Source: Actinospineispora spinosispora DSM 44797
GTDB lineage: Bacteria; Actinomycetota; Actinomycetes; Mycobacteriales; Pseudonocardiaceae
DNA length: 64,000 bases
Direction of reading: 5' to 3'
Assembly: GCF_000429025.1 (NCBI RefSeq)
Contig: NZ_KE386834.1
Span: 124,001 to 188,000 of the forward strand
Shown: piece by piece, positions 48,784-56,274 of the stretch
How the letters are laid out: each line of letters opens with the position of its first letter
How positions within the stretch are numbered: the first letter of the stretch is position 1
Notes under the pieces: model-generated
What the model was told of the DNA's origin: nothing
Database searches by the model: none
The model's input: the letters and a program-made list of their open reading frames with translations, nothing else
Made by a program: the position numbers and the translations under genes

Positions 48784-50004
48784 CTAGCTGGGCCGGAACG
48801 ACACGTGGCCGGGCCGTAGGTCGGCGATGCTGGTGACGCCCAGCAGCGCCATGGTCCGGGCCACCTCGTCGGACAGGATGCGCACGGCCTTCGCCACACC
48901 GCGCTCGCCGCCCGCCATCAGGCCGTACAGGTAGGCGCGGCCGACCAGCGCGCAGTGGGCTCCCTGAGCGACCGCCGCGACGATGTCGGCGCCGGAGGTG
49001 ATGCCGGTGTCCACGAGTACCTCTGCCCGGCCCTCAACGGCCTCACGAACGGCCGGTACGAGTTCCAGAGGGATCGGGGCCCGGTCCAGCTGACGACCGC
49101 CGTGGCTGGACAACAGCACGCCGTCGGCGCCCGCTGCGACGACCCGCTCGGCGTCGGCCACCGACTGGATGCCCTTGGCGACGAGCTTGCCCGGCCAACG
49201 ACCCCGCAGCCATTCCACGTCGTCCATGGTGATCGCCGGGTCGAACATACGGTCGATGAGCTCGGCCACGGTGCCGTCGCTGGAGGCGAGGCTGGCGAAC
49301 GTCAGCGGCTCGGTGGTCAGCAGGTCGAACCACCAGTTCGGATGCATCGCGCCGTCGAGGAACGTGCGCAGGCTCAGCCGAGGCGGCACGGTCATGCCGT
49401 TGCGCACATCGCGCAGCCTGGAGCCGGCGACCGGGGTGTCCACGGTCAGCATGAGTGTGTCGTAGCCGGCCGCGGTCGCGCGGTCCAGCAGCTCGGCGGC
49501 CGGGCCTCGGTCGCGCCACAGGTACAGCTGGAACCACTTGCGCGCTCCGGGCCCCGCCGCCGCCATCTCCTCGATCGACACCGTGCCCATCGTGGACAGC
49601 CCGTACGGGATGCCCTCCCGCTCGGCGACCGCGACGACCGCTCGTTCGCCCTCGGTGTGCATCATGCGGGTGAACCCGGTGGGCGCGAGCCCGAACGGCT
49701 GCGCGGACGGCTTGCCCAGGATCATCGTCTCGGTGCTGATCTTGGACACGTCGTTGAGCACCGAGGGGTGGAACTCCAGCCTGCGATACAGGTCCCTGGC
49801 CCGGTTCAGGCTCAGCTCGCCGACCCCCGCCGCGCCGTCGGTGTAGTCGAACACCGCGCGCGGTGCCCGCCGCCTGGCCAGCTGGCGCAGGTCGGCGATG
49901 GACGCGACCCTGGCCAGCCGGCGCTCCACACCGTCCAGTGGGAACGGTGCCGGACGCAGCAGCTCACGCAGCTCGCTGGGACGGGGGAGTCGACGAACCA
50001 CCAT
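48784..50004 (-). CDS. FMN-dependent alpha-hydroxy acid dehydrogenase, LldD2-like
   Basis: A 406-residue flavoprotein oxidising L-lactate or a related 2-hydroxy acid. Close similarity to M. tuberculosis LldD2 is visible in FDYTDGAAG, FGLAPTGFTRMMHTEGE, WFQLYLWRDR, DTPVAGSRLRDVRNGM and VDTGITSGADIVAAVAQGA. The active-site segment reads LLSSHGGRQLDRAP; most members have SNHGGRQLD, so the Asn is replaced by Ser next to the catalytic His. Confidence 0.9.
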   Translation of the reverse strand: MVVRRLPRPSELRELLRPAPFPLDGVERRLARVASIADLRQLARRRAPRAVFDYTDGAAGVGELSLNRARDLYRRLEFHPSVLNDVSKISTETMILGKPSAQPFGLAPTGFTRMMHTEGERAVVAVAEREGIPYGLSTMGTVSIEEMAAAGPGARKWFQLYLWRDRGPAAELLDRATAAGYDTLMLTVDTPVAGSRLRDVRNGMTVPPRLSLRTFLDGAMHPNWWFDLLTTEPLTFASLASSDGTVAELIDRMFDPAITMDDVEWLRGRWPGKLVAKGIQSVADAERVVAAGADGVLLSSHGGRQLDRAPIPLELVPAVREAVEGRAEVLVDTGITSGADIVAAVAQGAHCALVGRAYLYGLMAGGERGVAKAVRILSDEVARTMALLGVTSIADLRPGHVSFRPS

Positions 50005-50024
50005 GCGGCCAGCGTGCCATGTGA

Positions 50025-50798
50025 CTAGCCCTCACGCCTGCGCAACATTTCGTAGCCCGCGACAGCCGCCGCGCTGGCCACGTTGAGCGACTCGACGCCG
50101 CCGCGCATCGGGATCGAGACCGTACCGTCCAGTTCGGCCCGGACCGCGTCGGACAGGCCCTCGGTCTCGTTGCCGAGAACCAGCGCGAGCCTCGACGGAA
50201 GCGGGTCGCGGGTGAGCGACACCGACCCGCCGCCGGCGAGGCCCAGCACGGTGATGCCGGCGGCGCGCAGCGCGGCGCACCCTTCGGCGGCGGTCGCGGC
50301 ACGCAGCACCGGAGCGCGGAACGCCACGCCGGCCGAGGCCTTGATGACCAGCGGATCGATCGCGGGGACGCCGCGCCTCGGCACGAGAATCCCGTCGAGT
50401 CCCGCCGCGGTGGCGCTGCGCAAAATCATCCCGACGTTGGCCGGGTTCGTCACCGCGTCCAGCACCAGCAGCGAGCAGGGTTCGTCGGCCGGCAGCTCGT
50501 CGAGGAACTCCGACACCAGACGCATCCGCTGGGCCACGACGTCGGCGAGCACGCCCTGGTCGTGATGGCCGTTGCCGGCGAGCACCTTCACCCGGTGCGC
50601 CGTGGCCTGCTGCACCGGAACACCCCTGGCCCTGGCGGCCTTCAGGATCTCCGACAGCGTGCCGCCGCCCCGGGCGTTGTCCGCCGTGATGACCTTGTCG
50701 ACGGTCAGCGTCGGGTCGGACAGCGCTTCGAGTACCGGTTTGCGGCCGTACACCGTGATGAACGTGTCCTTCGGGCTGCGCCCGGCGGGCTCGCCCAC
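50025..50798 (-). CDS. SPOUT (TrmH/RlmB-type) RNA 2'-O-methyltransferase
   Basis: A 257-residue methyltransferase of the SpoU family. The substrate-binding N-domain starts ITVYGRKPVLEAL. SPOUT motifs are NPANVGMILRSATAAGLDG, LVLGNETEGLSD and SIPMRGGVESLNVASAAAV. Likely target is 23S rRNA or tRNA. The GTG at 50798 is uncertain: no strong ribosome binding site is visible, and an upstream extension exists but lacks family similarity. Confidence 0.88.
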   Translation of the reverse strand: MGEPAGRSPKDTFITVYGRKPVLEALSDPTLTVDKVITADNARGGGTLSEILKAARARGVPVQQATAHRVKVLAGNGHHDQGVLADVVAQRMRLVSEFLDELPADEPCSLLVLDAVTNPANVGMILRSATAAGLDGILVPRRGVPAIDPLVIKASAGVAFRAPVLRAATAAEGCAALRAAGITVLGLAGGGSVSLTRDPLPSRLALVLGNETEGLSDAVRAELDGTVSIPMRGGVESLNVASAAAVAGYEMLRRREG

Positions 50799-50906
50799 GC
50801 GGTCGGTGGCCCGACGGGGTGGAGTTCGGTCACCTCGGGGGAGGCGTTGGTCTCTTGGACTGCGCTGGGACACGGGTGCGAGCCTTGCATATGCGAGGAT
50901 CGCGCC

Positions 50907-52313
50907 ATGCCGGATCGCCTCTCGGCGTTGGACGCGTCGTTCCTCTACCTCGAGCAGCCCACCACCCCGATGCACGTGGGAGCCGTCTCGATCTTTCGGC
51001 GTCCCCGTTCCGGGTTCGACTACGAGAGACTGCTGCGACTGATCGAGCAGCGCATCGGACTGGTGCCGCGGTACCGGCAGAAGGTGCGCCACATCCCCGG
51101 CGGGCTGGCCCGTCCGGTGTGGGTGGACGACCAGGACTTCGACCTCAGCTACCACGTCCGCCGCTCCGCGCTGCCGAAGCCGGGCACCGACCGGGCGCTG
51201 CACGACCTGATCGCGCGGCTCATGTCGCGCCCGCTCGACCACACCCGCCCACTGTGGGAGATGTACCTGGTCGAGGGGCTCGAGTCGGGCCGGATCGCGA
51301 TGCTCACCAAGACCCACCAGGCGCTGGTCGACGGGGTGCGTGCGATCGACATCGCACAGCTGATCCTGGACGTCTCGCCCACGCCGCGCACCGACGTCGG
51401 CGAGGCGTGGCGCCCGCGCAAGGAGCCGAGCCGCGCCCGGTTGGTGCGCGACGCGGTCTTCGAGTCGTGGAGCACACCGAGCGCGGTGATGGACAACGCC
51501 AGAGCGGCCGTCGGCGACGCCGCCGCGACCGCGGGCAAGGTCGTCGACGTGGTCGAGCAGGTCGCGGCGGTGATCAAGACGGCGACCAGCCGCGCACCGG
51601 GCAGCCCGCTGAACGTGTCGGTGTCCGCGCAGCGCCGGTTCGCGGTCGCGCGCACCAAGCTGGACTCCTACCGGCTGGTGCGCGCCAGGCATGGCTGCAC
51701 GGTCAACGACGTGGTGCTCGCGGTGGTGTCCGGCGCGATGCGCAACTGGTTGTTGTCGCGCGGCGAGCCGCTGTCCGGTTCGAGCACGGTCCGCGCGATG
51801 GTGCCGCTGTCGGTACGGGCCGACTCGACCGATCACGCGGTGCTGGACGGCACGTCCGGCAACCGGGTGTCGTCGTTCCTGGTGGACCTGCCGGTCGGCG
51901 AGGCGAGCGCGGTCATGCGGCTGCACCAGATCACCCACCAGATGCGGGTGCACGCCGAGAGCGGCCGGTCGGTCGGCGCGGAGACCCTGGTGAAACTCGG
52001 CGGGTTCGCCCCGCCTACGCTGCACGCTCTCGGTGCGCGGGCCGCCAGCGGTTTCTCCAAGCGCATCTTCAACCTCGTGGTGACGAACGTGCCTGGTCCG
52101 CAGGTCCCGCTCTACGCCGCCGGCGCGACGATGCTGGAGATGTTCCCGGTGGTTCCGCTCGCCAAGGGGCAGGCACTGTCGATCGGGCTCACCTCGTACG
52201 ACGGGGGTGTCTACTACGGGTTCAACGCGGACCGGGATGCGATGGGTGACGTGGAGCTGCTGGCGGGAATGATCGCCGAGTCGTTGGACGAGCTCGTCGG
52301 CGCGGCGGGCTGA
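50907..52313 (+). CDS. wax ester synthase / diacylglycerol acyltransferase family protein
   Basis: A 468-residue WS/DGAT-like protein that would acylate diacylglycerol or alcohols for storage lipid. It begins LSALDASFLYLEQPTTPMHVG and has the second conserved block NDVVLAVVSGAMRNWL and the late VTNVPGPQVPLYAAGA. The catalytic motif HHxxxDG reads HQALVDG (residues ~138-144), so the second, catalytic His is Gln; activity is uncertain. M. tuberculosis has Tgs3 in the same chromosomal region. Confidence 0.88.
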   Translation: MPDRLSALDASFLYLEQPTTPMHVGAVSIFRRPRSGFDYERLLRLIEQRIGLVPRYRQKVRHIPGGLARPVWVDDQDFDLSYHVRRSALPKPGTDRALHDLIARLMSRPLDHTRPLWEMYLVEGLESGRIAMLTKTHQALVDGVRAIDIAQLILDVSPTPRTDVGEAWRPRKEPSRARLVRDAVFESWSTPSAVMDNARAAVGDAAATAGKVVDVVEQVAAVIKTATSRAPGSPLNVSVSAQRRFAVARTKLDSYRLVRARHGCTVNDVVLAVVSGAMRNWLLSRGEPLSGSSTVRAMVPLSVRADSTDHAVLDGTSGNRVSSFLVDLPVGEASAVMRLHQITHQMRVHAESGRSVGAETLVKLGGFAPPTLHALGARAASGFSKRIFNLVVTNVPGPQVPLYAAGATMLEMFPVVPLAKGQALSIGLTSYDGGVYYGFNADRDAMGDVELLAGMIAESLDELVGAAG

Positions 52314-52321
52314 GGCGTCCG

Positions 52322-52831
52322 GTGCGAATCTATGTGCCGGCGACCCTGGCGATGCTGCGCAAACTGGTCGCCGAAGAGGTCCTGCACCCGCTCGGCGGGA
52401 CGGCGTTCGCGTTGACCTCGGCGCTGCGCGAGTCCTACACCTCGGGCGACACCGAGGAGCTCGAGTACGTGGCGATGCGCGACGCGGCGCGCGCCTCCCT
52501 GCGGTTGCTGGCGATCGAGCTGTCCGGCGACCAACCGGCCTGGGCGCGGCGGGTGGTGATCGCGGCGGACACCGAGAACGCGGTCCCGAGGCCCGATCTC
52601 GACGACGCGGCGGTCCGGGTGTCCGGCGAGATCCCGTTCTCGGCGGTCGCCGCGGTACACATCGACGACCCCGAGGCGGAGTACGCGGTACGTCAGGCGG
52701 CCGCCGTGGTGGACGAGGCGGATCTGGGCAACCTGGACGCGGAGTTCGTGCTCGGTGAGGCCGAGGACCACGAGCTGTCCTGGTACGACCCCAGCGAACT
52801 GGCGTTCATGCTGGAGCTGCTTGACCTCTAG
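52322..52831 (+). CDS. DUF6912 family protein
   Basis: A 169-residue acidic protein starting MRIYVPATLAMLRKL at GTG 52322, nine bases after the WS/DGAT stop. The middle reads AIELSGDQPAWARRVVIAAD and the end FMLELLDL. It resembles a small actinobacterial family of unknown function (Rv3231c-like by position). No catalytic motif is seen. Confidence 0.78.
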   Translation: MRIYVPATLAMLRKLVAEEVLHPLGGTAFALTSALRESYTSGDTEELEYVAMRDAARASLRLLAIELSGDQPAWARRVVIAADTENAVPRPDLDDAAVRVSGEIPFSAVAAVHIDDPEAEYAVRQAAAVVDEADLGNLDAEFVLGEAEDHELSWYDPSELAFMLELLDL

Positions 52832-53523
52832 GTCTTGCGGCAGACCAGCATCTGGTTCCCGCCCGCCTGGAACTCGTAGCCGACGTCGACGACGCTGGTC
52901 CGGGTGCCGTCTTCGGCCAGTTCCGCGCGCAGCTGGTCGAGATGCGCGTACGGGGTGTTCAGCGCGATCGGGACCAGCGGGAAAATCCGTACCTCGGCGC
53001 TGCTGACCCTCACCAGTTCGCGCAGCGCCGCTCGGTGGAAGTCCCGGTCGAACCGGTCGGCGTAGGTGAACAGGAAGTGCGAGCTGAGCACGAGCTCGAA
53101 CGTGCCGTCCGCGAAGGGAAGATTCGGGAGCGCGCCCGGCAGGTACCGGCCCGGCCGTGCCTCGCGGTCGTCGGCGAACCGCTCTGCGGAGGCTCGTCGG
53201 GTGGTCCGGTGCTGGTCGGCGGTGCTGAAATAGGTCCAGCGGTACTGGTCGGGGTAGAGCCGGATGTAGCGGTTGAGCCGTTCGTTGTCGGCCTGGACAT
53301 GGCGCAGCAGCGCCGGTCCCGGGGTGTTCGCGTAGGCGAGGTCGCAGGCGTATCCGTCGGGTGCCCGCGCGACGAAACTCGCCGCGCCTGCCGGGCAGTC
53401 GAGGATGCGTCTGCGCAGGTCGGCGTCGGTGAGCGCGAACATGGCTCGGTACTCGTCGAACGAGCGCGAGCTGACCGCGAGCGCGCCGAACGACTCGCTC
53501 GGTCTGCCTCGTAGGTCGTTCAC
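52828..53523 (-). CDS. SAM-dependent methyltransferase-like protein
   Basis: A 231-residue protein with a class I methyltransferase-like nucleotide loop ILDCPAGAASFVA (residues ~40-52) and a post-motif LPNLPFADGTFELVLSSHFLF. The substrate is unknown. The GTG at 53523 fits the start of the conserved part; 70 more in-frame codons upstream lie inside the repeat nest and are not credible. Its stop overlaps that of DUF6912. Confidence 0.72.
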   Translation of the reverse strand: MNDLRGRPSESFGALAVSSRSFDEYRAMFALTDADLRRRILDCPAGAASFVARAPDGYACDLAYANTPGPALLRHVQADNERLNRYIRLYPDQYRWTYFSTADQHRTTRRASAERFADDREARPGRYLPGALPNLPFADGTFELVLSSHFLFTYADRFDRDFHRAALRELVRVSSAEVRIFPLVPIALNTPYAHLDQLRAELAEDGTRTSVVDVGYEFQAGGNQMLVCRKT

Positions 53524-53597
53524 GATCCGCAGCCAAGCACATGCGTCGGGCTTCGGCGTCCTCCTTTTCGGTGTGGCTCGTGTCGGGTGCACTCGTA

Positions 53598-53621
53598 TCC
53601 CCGCTGGCTCGTCAGTGTGCT
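53598..53621. repeat. left arm of a 24-bp inverted repeat
   Basis: TCCCCGCTGGCTCGTCAGTG + TGCT at 53598-53621 recurs, reverse-complemented and exact, at 54456-54479. The two arms bracket most of the nest. A shorter TATCCCCGCTGGC also follows in direct orientation at 53639. Confidence 0.88.
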
Positions 53622-53663
53622 GGGGTGAGTGCAGCCGTATCCCCGCTGGCCACGCCAAGTGCC

Positions 53664-53816
53664 GGCCAGTATCGCGGGGGAAGGGGAGCTCTGCGGCGCT
53701 TGTGTAGGTCACGGCTGCGCCGCGCCCCCTCACGGTCTCCGGGTGCGAGTGCGCCTGGTCTTGTTCCCTGCGCGGAGTGTCCTGGGTGACATCAAGATCA
53801 CCTCACCAGTCACACC
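53664..53816. repeat. diverged direct duplication, copy 1
   Basis: This segment (GGCCAGT... GGTCACGGCTGCGCCGCGCC ... CACGGTCTCCGG ... AAGATCACC.CACCAGTCACAC) is repeated at 53981-54117 with substitutions and small indels. Each copy is followed by a palindrome (family B after copy 1, family A after copy 2). Confidence 0.85.
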
Positions 53817-53834
53817 CACCCCATCGCGGCCGAC

Positions 53835-53900
53835 TCTGCACATCTACGTGCTGTGTCGCACACGTCCGGACATGTGCGACCCAGCACGTGGACGTGCAAA
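53835..53900. repeat. dispersed long palindrome, family B, copy 2
   Basis: A diverged copy of the element at 45882: arms ACGTGCTGTGTCGCACACGT + CC and GGACATGTGCGAC + CCAGCACGT meet at the same TCCGGA, with outer TGCAC/GTGCA. Confidence 0.87.
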
Positions 53901-53942
53901 GTGGCGACGACACCCCACCTCTCACACGAGCAACACCGGGGC

Positions 53943-53972
53943 GACTTCGCAGAGGCTCATGTCGCGTCGCAG
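53943..53972. repeat. family A palindrome, left half only
   Basis: GACTTCGCAGAGGCTCATGT + CGCGTCGCAG matches the left half of the elements at 15815 and 54133, then runs into unrelated sequence at 53973. It is a truncated copy. Confidence 0.85.
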
Positions 53973-53980
53973 GCACTGTC

Positions 53981-54117
53981 GGCCAGTTCGCGGGGATGGG
54001 GGAGCTGCGCGGCACTGTTGTTGGTCACGGCTGCGCCGCGCCCCCACGGTCTCCGGATACACCGCGCTGGTTTTGTGCACGTGCCCGGCGCCCAAGATCA
54101 CCCCACCAGTCACACAC
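53981..54117. repeat. diverged direct duplication, copy 2
   Basis: Second copy of the segment at 53664-53816; the central GGTCACGGCTGCGCCGCGCC and CACGGTCTCCGG are retained. Confidence 0.85.
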
Positions 54118-54132
54118 GTAACGCCCCGGGCG

Positions 54133-54202
54133 ACTTCGCAGAGGCTCACGTCGCGTCGCACATGTTGCAACATCTGCGACGCAACACGTAGCTCTGCGAG
54201 GC
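54133..54202. repeat. dispersed long palindrome, family A, copy 2
   Basis: Same order of segments as at 15815: GACTTCGCAGAGGCTCACGT, CGCGTCGCACATGTTGCAAC, ATCTGCGACGCAACACGTAG, CTCTGCGAGG. A few arm mismatches differ between copies, so the palindrome drifts but the design is retained. Confidence 0.88.
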
Positions 54203-54344
54203 GTGACAAAAGCGACCACAGAGACTCCTGGGACGCCCCGATCGCGCGAGGGCGCAGCCCAATGCGCAAAGAAAGCGCCATCGGCCCGCCACCAGGCACG
54301 GCGTGCACGCACACCTGCCCCTTCCCCGCGATCCTGGCTAAGCA

Positions 54345-54457
54345 CTTGGCGTGGCCGCCCGCTGTCAACCCTGAAACCTCGCCCCCGAGGCAGCGCAACC
54401 AGGAACCCGCGCGAGGCCGGCGCCAGCCGGGGGTTGAGAGCGGGCGGCCACGCCAAG
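54345..54457. repeat. 27-bp inverted repeat
   Basis: The arm CTTGGCGTGGCCGCCCGCTG + TCAACCC (54345-54371) pairs with 54431-54457 with one mismatch across 59 bp of spacer. It overlaps the right arm of the 24-bp inverted repeat. Confidence 0.87.
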
Positions 54458-54479
54458 CACACTGACGAGCCAGCGGGGA
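54456..54479. repeat. right arm of the 24-bp inverted repeat
   Basis: AGCACACTGACGAGCCAGCG + GGGA is the exact reverse complement of 53598-53621. A partial AGCACACT repeat follows downstream near 54488. Confidence 0.88.
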
Positions 54480-54518
54480 ACGACGCCAAGCACACTCAAA
54501 AGCTAGCGGGGACGACAA

Positions 54519-55352
54519 CTAGTTGGAGACGACCTGCTCAGCGGGAGGAGCACTGATGTCCACAGGCTCCCCCCAATCCCGATACCGAGTCGTCAAGGTA
54601 TACGTCGTCACTCCGTTGTCGGTAGGCAGATTCCGCACCAGAACCATCCGCAACAGGCGGTTCCGGGCGTCCAGCCACAACGTCGTGTCCTCGGTGCGCG
54701 CTCCGGCCTGAACCAGGTAGTCCAGCGTGTCCTTGATGTCGAAATCGGTGGTCAGCTGCGCGGCCTTGGCCAGGTCGAGGCTGATCTTGTAGCGAACGGT
54801 CCACACGTTGTCCAGCGCCTCCTGGCTGGACTCGGTGATGCTGACGGCGTTGCCCAGCTGGTTGAACCCCTGGGTGGGGTCCGCGTTCTGCCGTAACGTC
54901 TGCACGGCCTGGGAGAACTGCTGCATCGCGGGGCTGGTGGTGTTGTCCTGGATGCGGAACCAGGACTTGCCGGGCGGCAGCATCCCGGACGCGCTGTCCG
55001 GCAGCTTGAGGAACGCCCCGTCGGGCACGATCACCAGGGTGAACAGCGGGCCCGGCGGCTTGTTGAGCTCCTGCAGCTGCTGCCCGACCCGCATGGCGAT
55101 GTTGTCGCCGACGAACTTGAGTGCCCCGTCGCCGGTCATGCTCTGGGCCGAAGTGCCGCTGCTGACCCCGCTGATGTGGAACTGGGCGGTTCCGTCCGCT
55201 TTGCGCTGCTCGAACGTCGCCCTGGTCAGCTGGGCGACCGTGGTGAACTTGGGCAGCGGCGAATCAGGCTCCGGCGGGTCGTCGCCGGAGCCGCCGCACC
55301 CCGCGACCGAGACCGCCACCAGTGCAAGGACCAGCGCAACCCAGCGATGCAT
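54519..55352 (-). CDS. secreted lipoprotein, LppX/LprG-like, copy 2 of tandem pair
   Basis: A 277-residue lipoprotein with lipobox VAGC (VAVSVAGCGG). The mature part has the layout of the LppX_LprAFG lipid-binding fold: GTAQFHISGVSS..., GDGALKF, LPPGKSWFRIQ, YKISLDLAKAAQL, TTLWLDARNRLLRM, and a C-terminal DWGEPVDISAPP. The ATG overlaps the upstream stop (TGATG). Proteins of this type carry lipids or sense the envelope; the ligand is unknown. Confidence 0.82.
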   Translation of the reverse strand: MHRWVALVLALVAVSVAGCGGSGDDPPEPDSPLPKFTTVAQLTRATFEQRKADGTAQFHISGVSSGTSAQSMTGDGALKFVGDNIAMRVGQQLQELNKPPGPLFTLVIVPDGAFLKLPDSASGMLPPGKSWFRIQDNTTSPAMQQFSQAVQTLRQNADPTQGFNQLGNAVSITESSQEALDNVWTVRYKISLDLAKAAQLTTDFDIKDTLDYLVQAGARTEDTTLWLDARNRLLRMVLVRNLPTDNGVTTYTLTTRYRDWGEPVDISAPPAEQVVSN

Positions 55353-56188
55353 CAGCCCTGCGACACCTGCGCAGGTGGCGGTGCCGCGATGTCCACCGGC
55401 TGGCCCCAGTCGTGGTACCGGAAGTCGACGTTGTAGGCGTCCTGGCCGTTGGACAGCGGCTGCTGCGACTGGCTGCGCAGAATCCGGTCCTGGGAGTCCA
55501 GCCACAGCGTGCTGTCCACCGTTTTGACGCCCTGGGCGAGTGCCGCGGTCAGCTGACGCTTGGCCGCCGGGTCGGTGCGCAGCTGAGCGGCTTTCGCCAG
55601 GTCCATTCGGATCGTGTAGCGCGCGGTCGGGGTGCCGCCGAGTGCTTCGTCGGCGGTGTCGACGAGGGTCAGCGCGGGCCCGAGCTTGGTGAACGTCTGG
55701 GCGGGGCTGACGCTCTGCAGCATGCTCTGCACCTGCTGGCCGAGCAGCGCGATCGCCGGGTTGGTCGACTTCTCCGACACCTTGAGCCAGGGTTTGCCGG
55801 GGGACAGGGTCGGCCAGCCGGGGCCGGCAGGCGGCTTCGCGTACACCTGGTCACCGATCGCTACCATGGCGTAGGCCTGGCTGCTCAACGGCTTGCCGTC
55901 CTGCTCGGCGTCCTGGCTGAACCGCATCGACGTGCCGCCCGCATCGAACCGGACCGCGCCTTCACCGCTGAGCGTGACCGGGCCGATCGCGCCGTTCATG
56001 CTGACCGAGGCCGTGCGGTCGGTCTGTTGCCGCGCGGTGATCGCACCGCCCAGCTCCGCGAGCGACGCGTAGTGCTTCGGCGGCGCGTTGTCGGCGCTCG
56101 TGGTCGGACCACCACCTGCACCGCAGCCCACGACGAGCACAGCCAGTAATGAGCCGAGCGCGGTGAGTAACGGAATACGTCGATGCAT
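55352..56188 (-). CDS. secreted lipoprotein, LppX/LprG-like, copy 1 of tandem pair
   Basis: A 278-residue paralogue of the downstream protein: both start MHR, have a lipobox (here VVGC), and share TLSPGKPWLKV, RMDLAKAAQLRT, STLWLDSQDRILRS and DWGQPVDIAAPP. The two are a tandem duplication cotranscribed leftwards and translationally coupled. Confidence 0.83.
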   Translation of the reverse strand: MHRRIPLLTALGSLLAVLVVGCGAGGGPTTSADNAPPKHYASLAELGGAITARQQTDRTASVSMNGAIGPVTLSGEGAVRFDAGGTSMRFSQDAEQDGKPLSSQAYAMVAIGDQVYAKPPAGPGWPTLSPGKPWLKVSEKSTNPAIALLGQQVQSMLQSVSPAQTFTKLGPALTLVDTADEALGGTPTARYTIRMDLAKAAQLRTDPAAKRQLTAALAQGVKTVDSTLWLDSQDRILRSQSQQPLSNGQDAYNVDFRYHDWGQPVDIAAPPPAQVSQG

Positions 56189-56274
56189 CGGTGTCCTCCA
56201 TACCCGGGTGCCGATCACCGTACTGGGTCCCGGACGATCATGGACCCGATACCGGCACGCATCTGGGGAGATCA

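Larger units (their letters stand above)
53524..54518. other. 1-kb gene-free repeat nest
   Basis: No convincing gene on either strand; open frames here are those expected from GC-rich repeats. It is built of a diverged ~150-bp direct duplication, one family-B palindrome, one full and one half family-A palindrome, a 24-bp perfect inverted repeat 835 bp apart, and a 27-bp inverted repeat. Items are listed separately. Confidence 0.85.

Noticed and set aside
50025..52025. A 666-codon version of the SPOUT methyltransferase gene
   Set aside because: The extra N-terminal part lies antisense to the WS/DGAT gene and has no similarity to the family, which starts near TVYGRKPV.
53629..54516. Several open frames on both strands
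   Set aside because: They are made of repeats and palindromes, overlap one another in all frames, and encode no recognisable domain.
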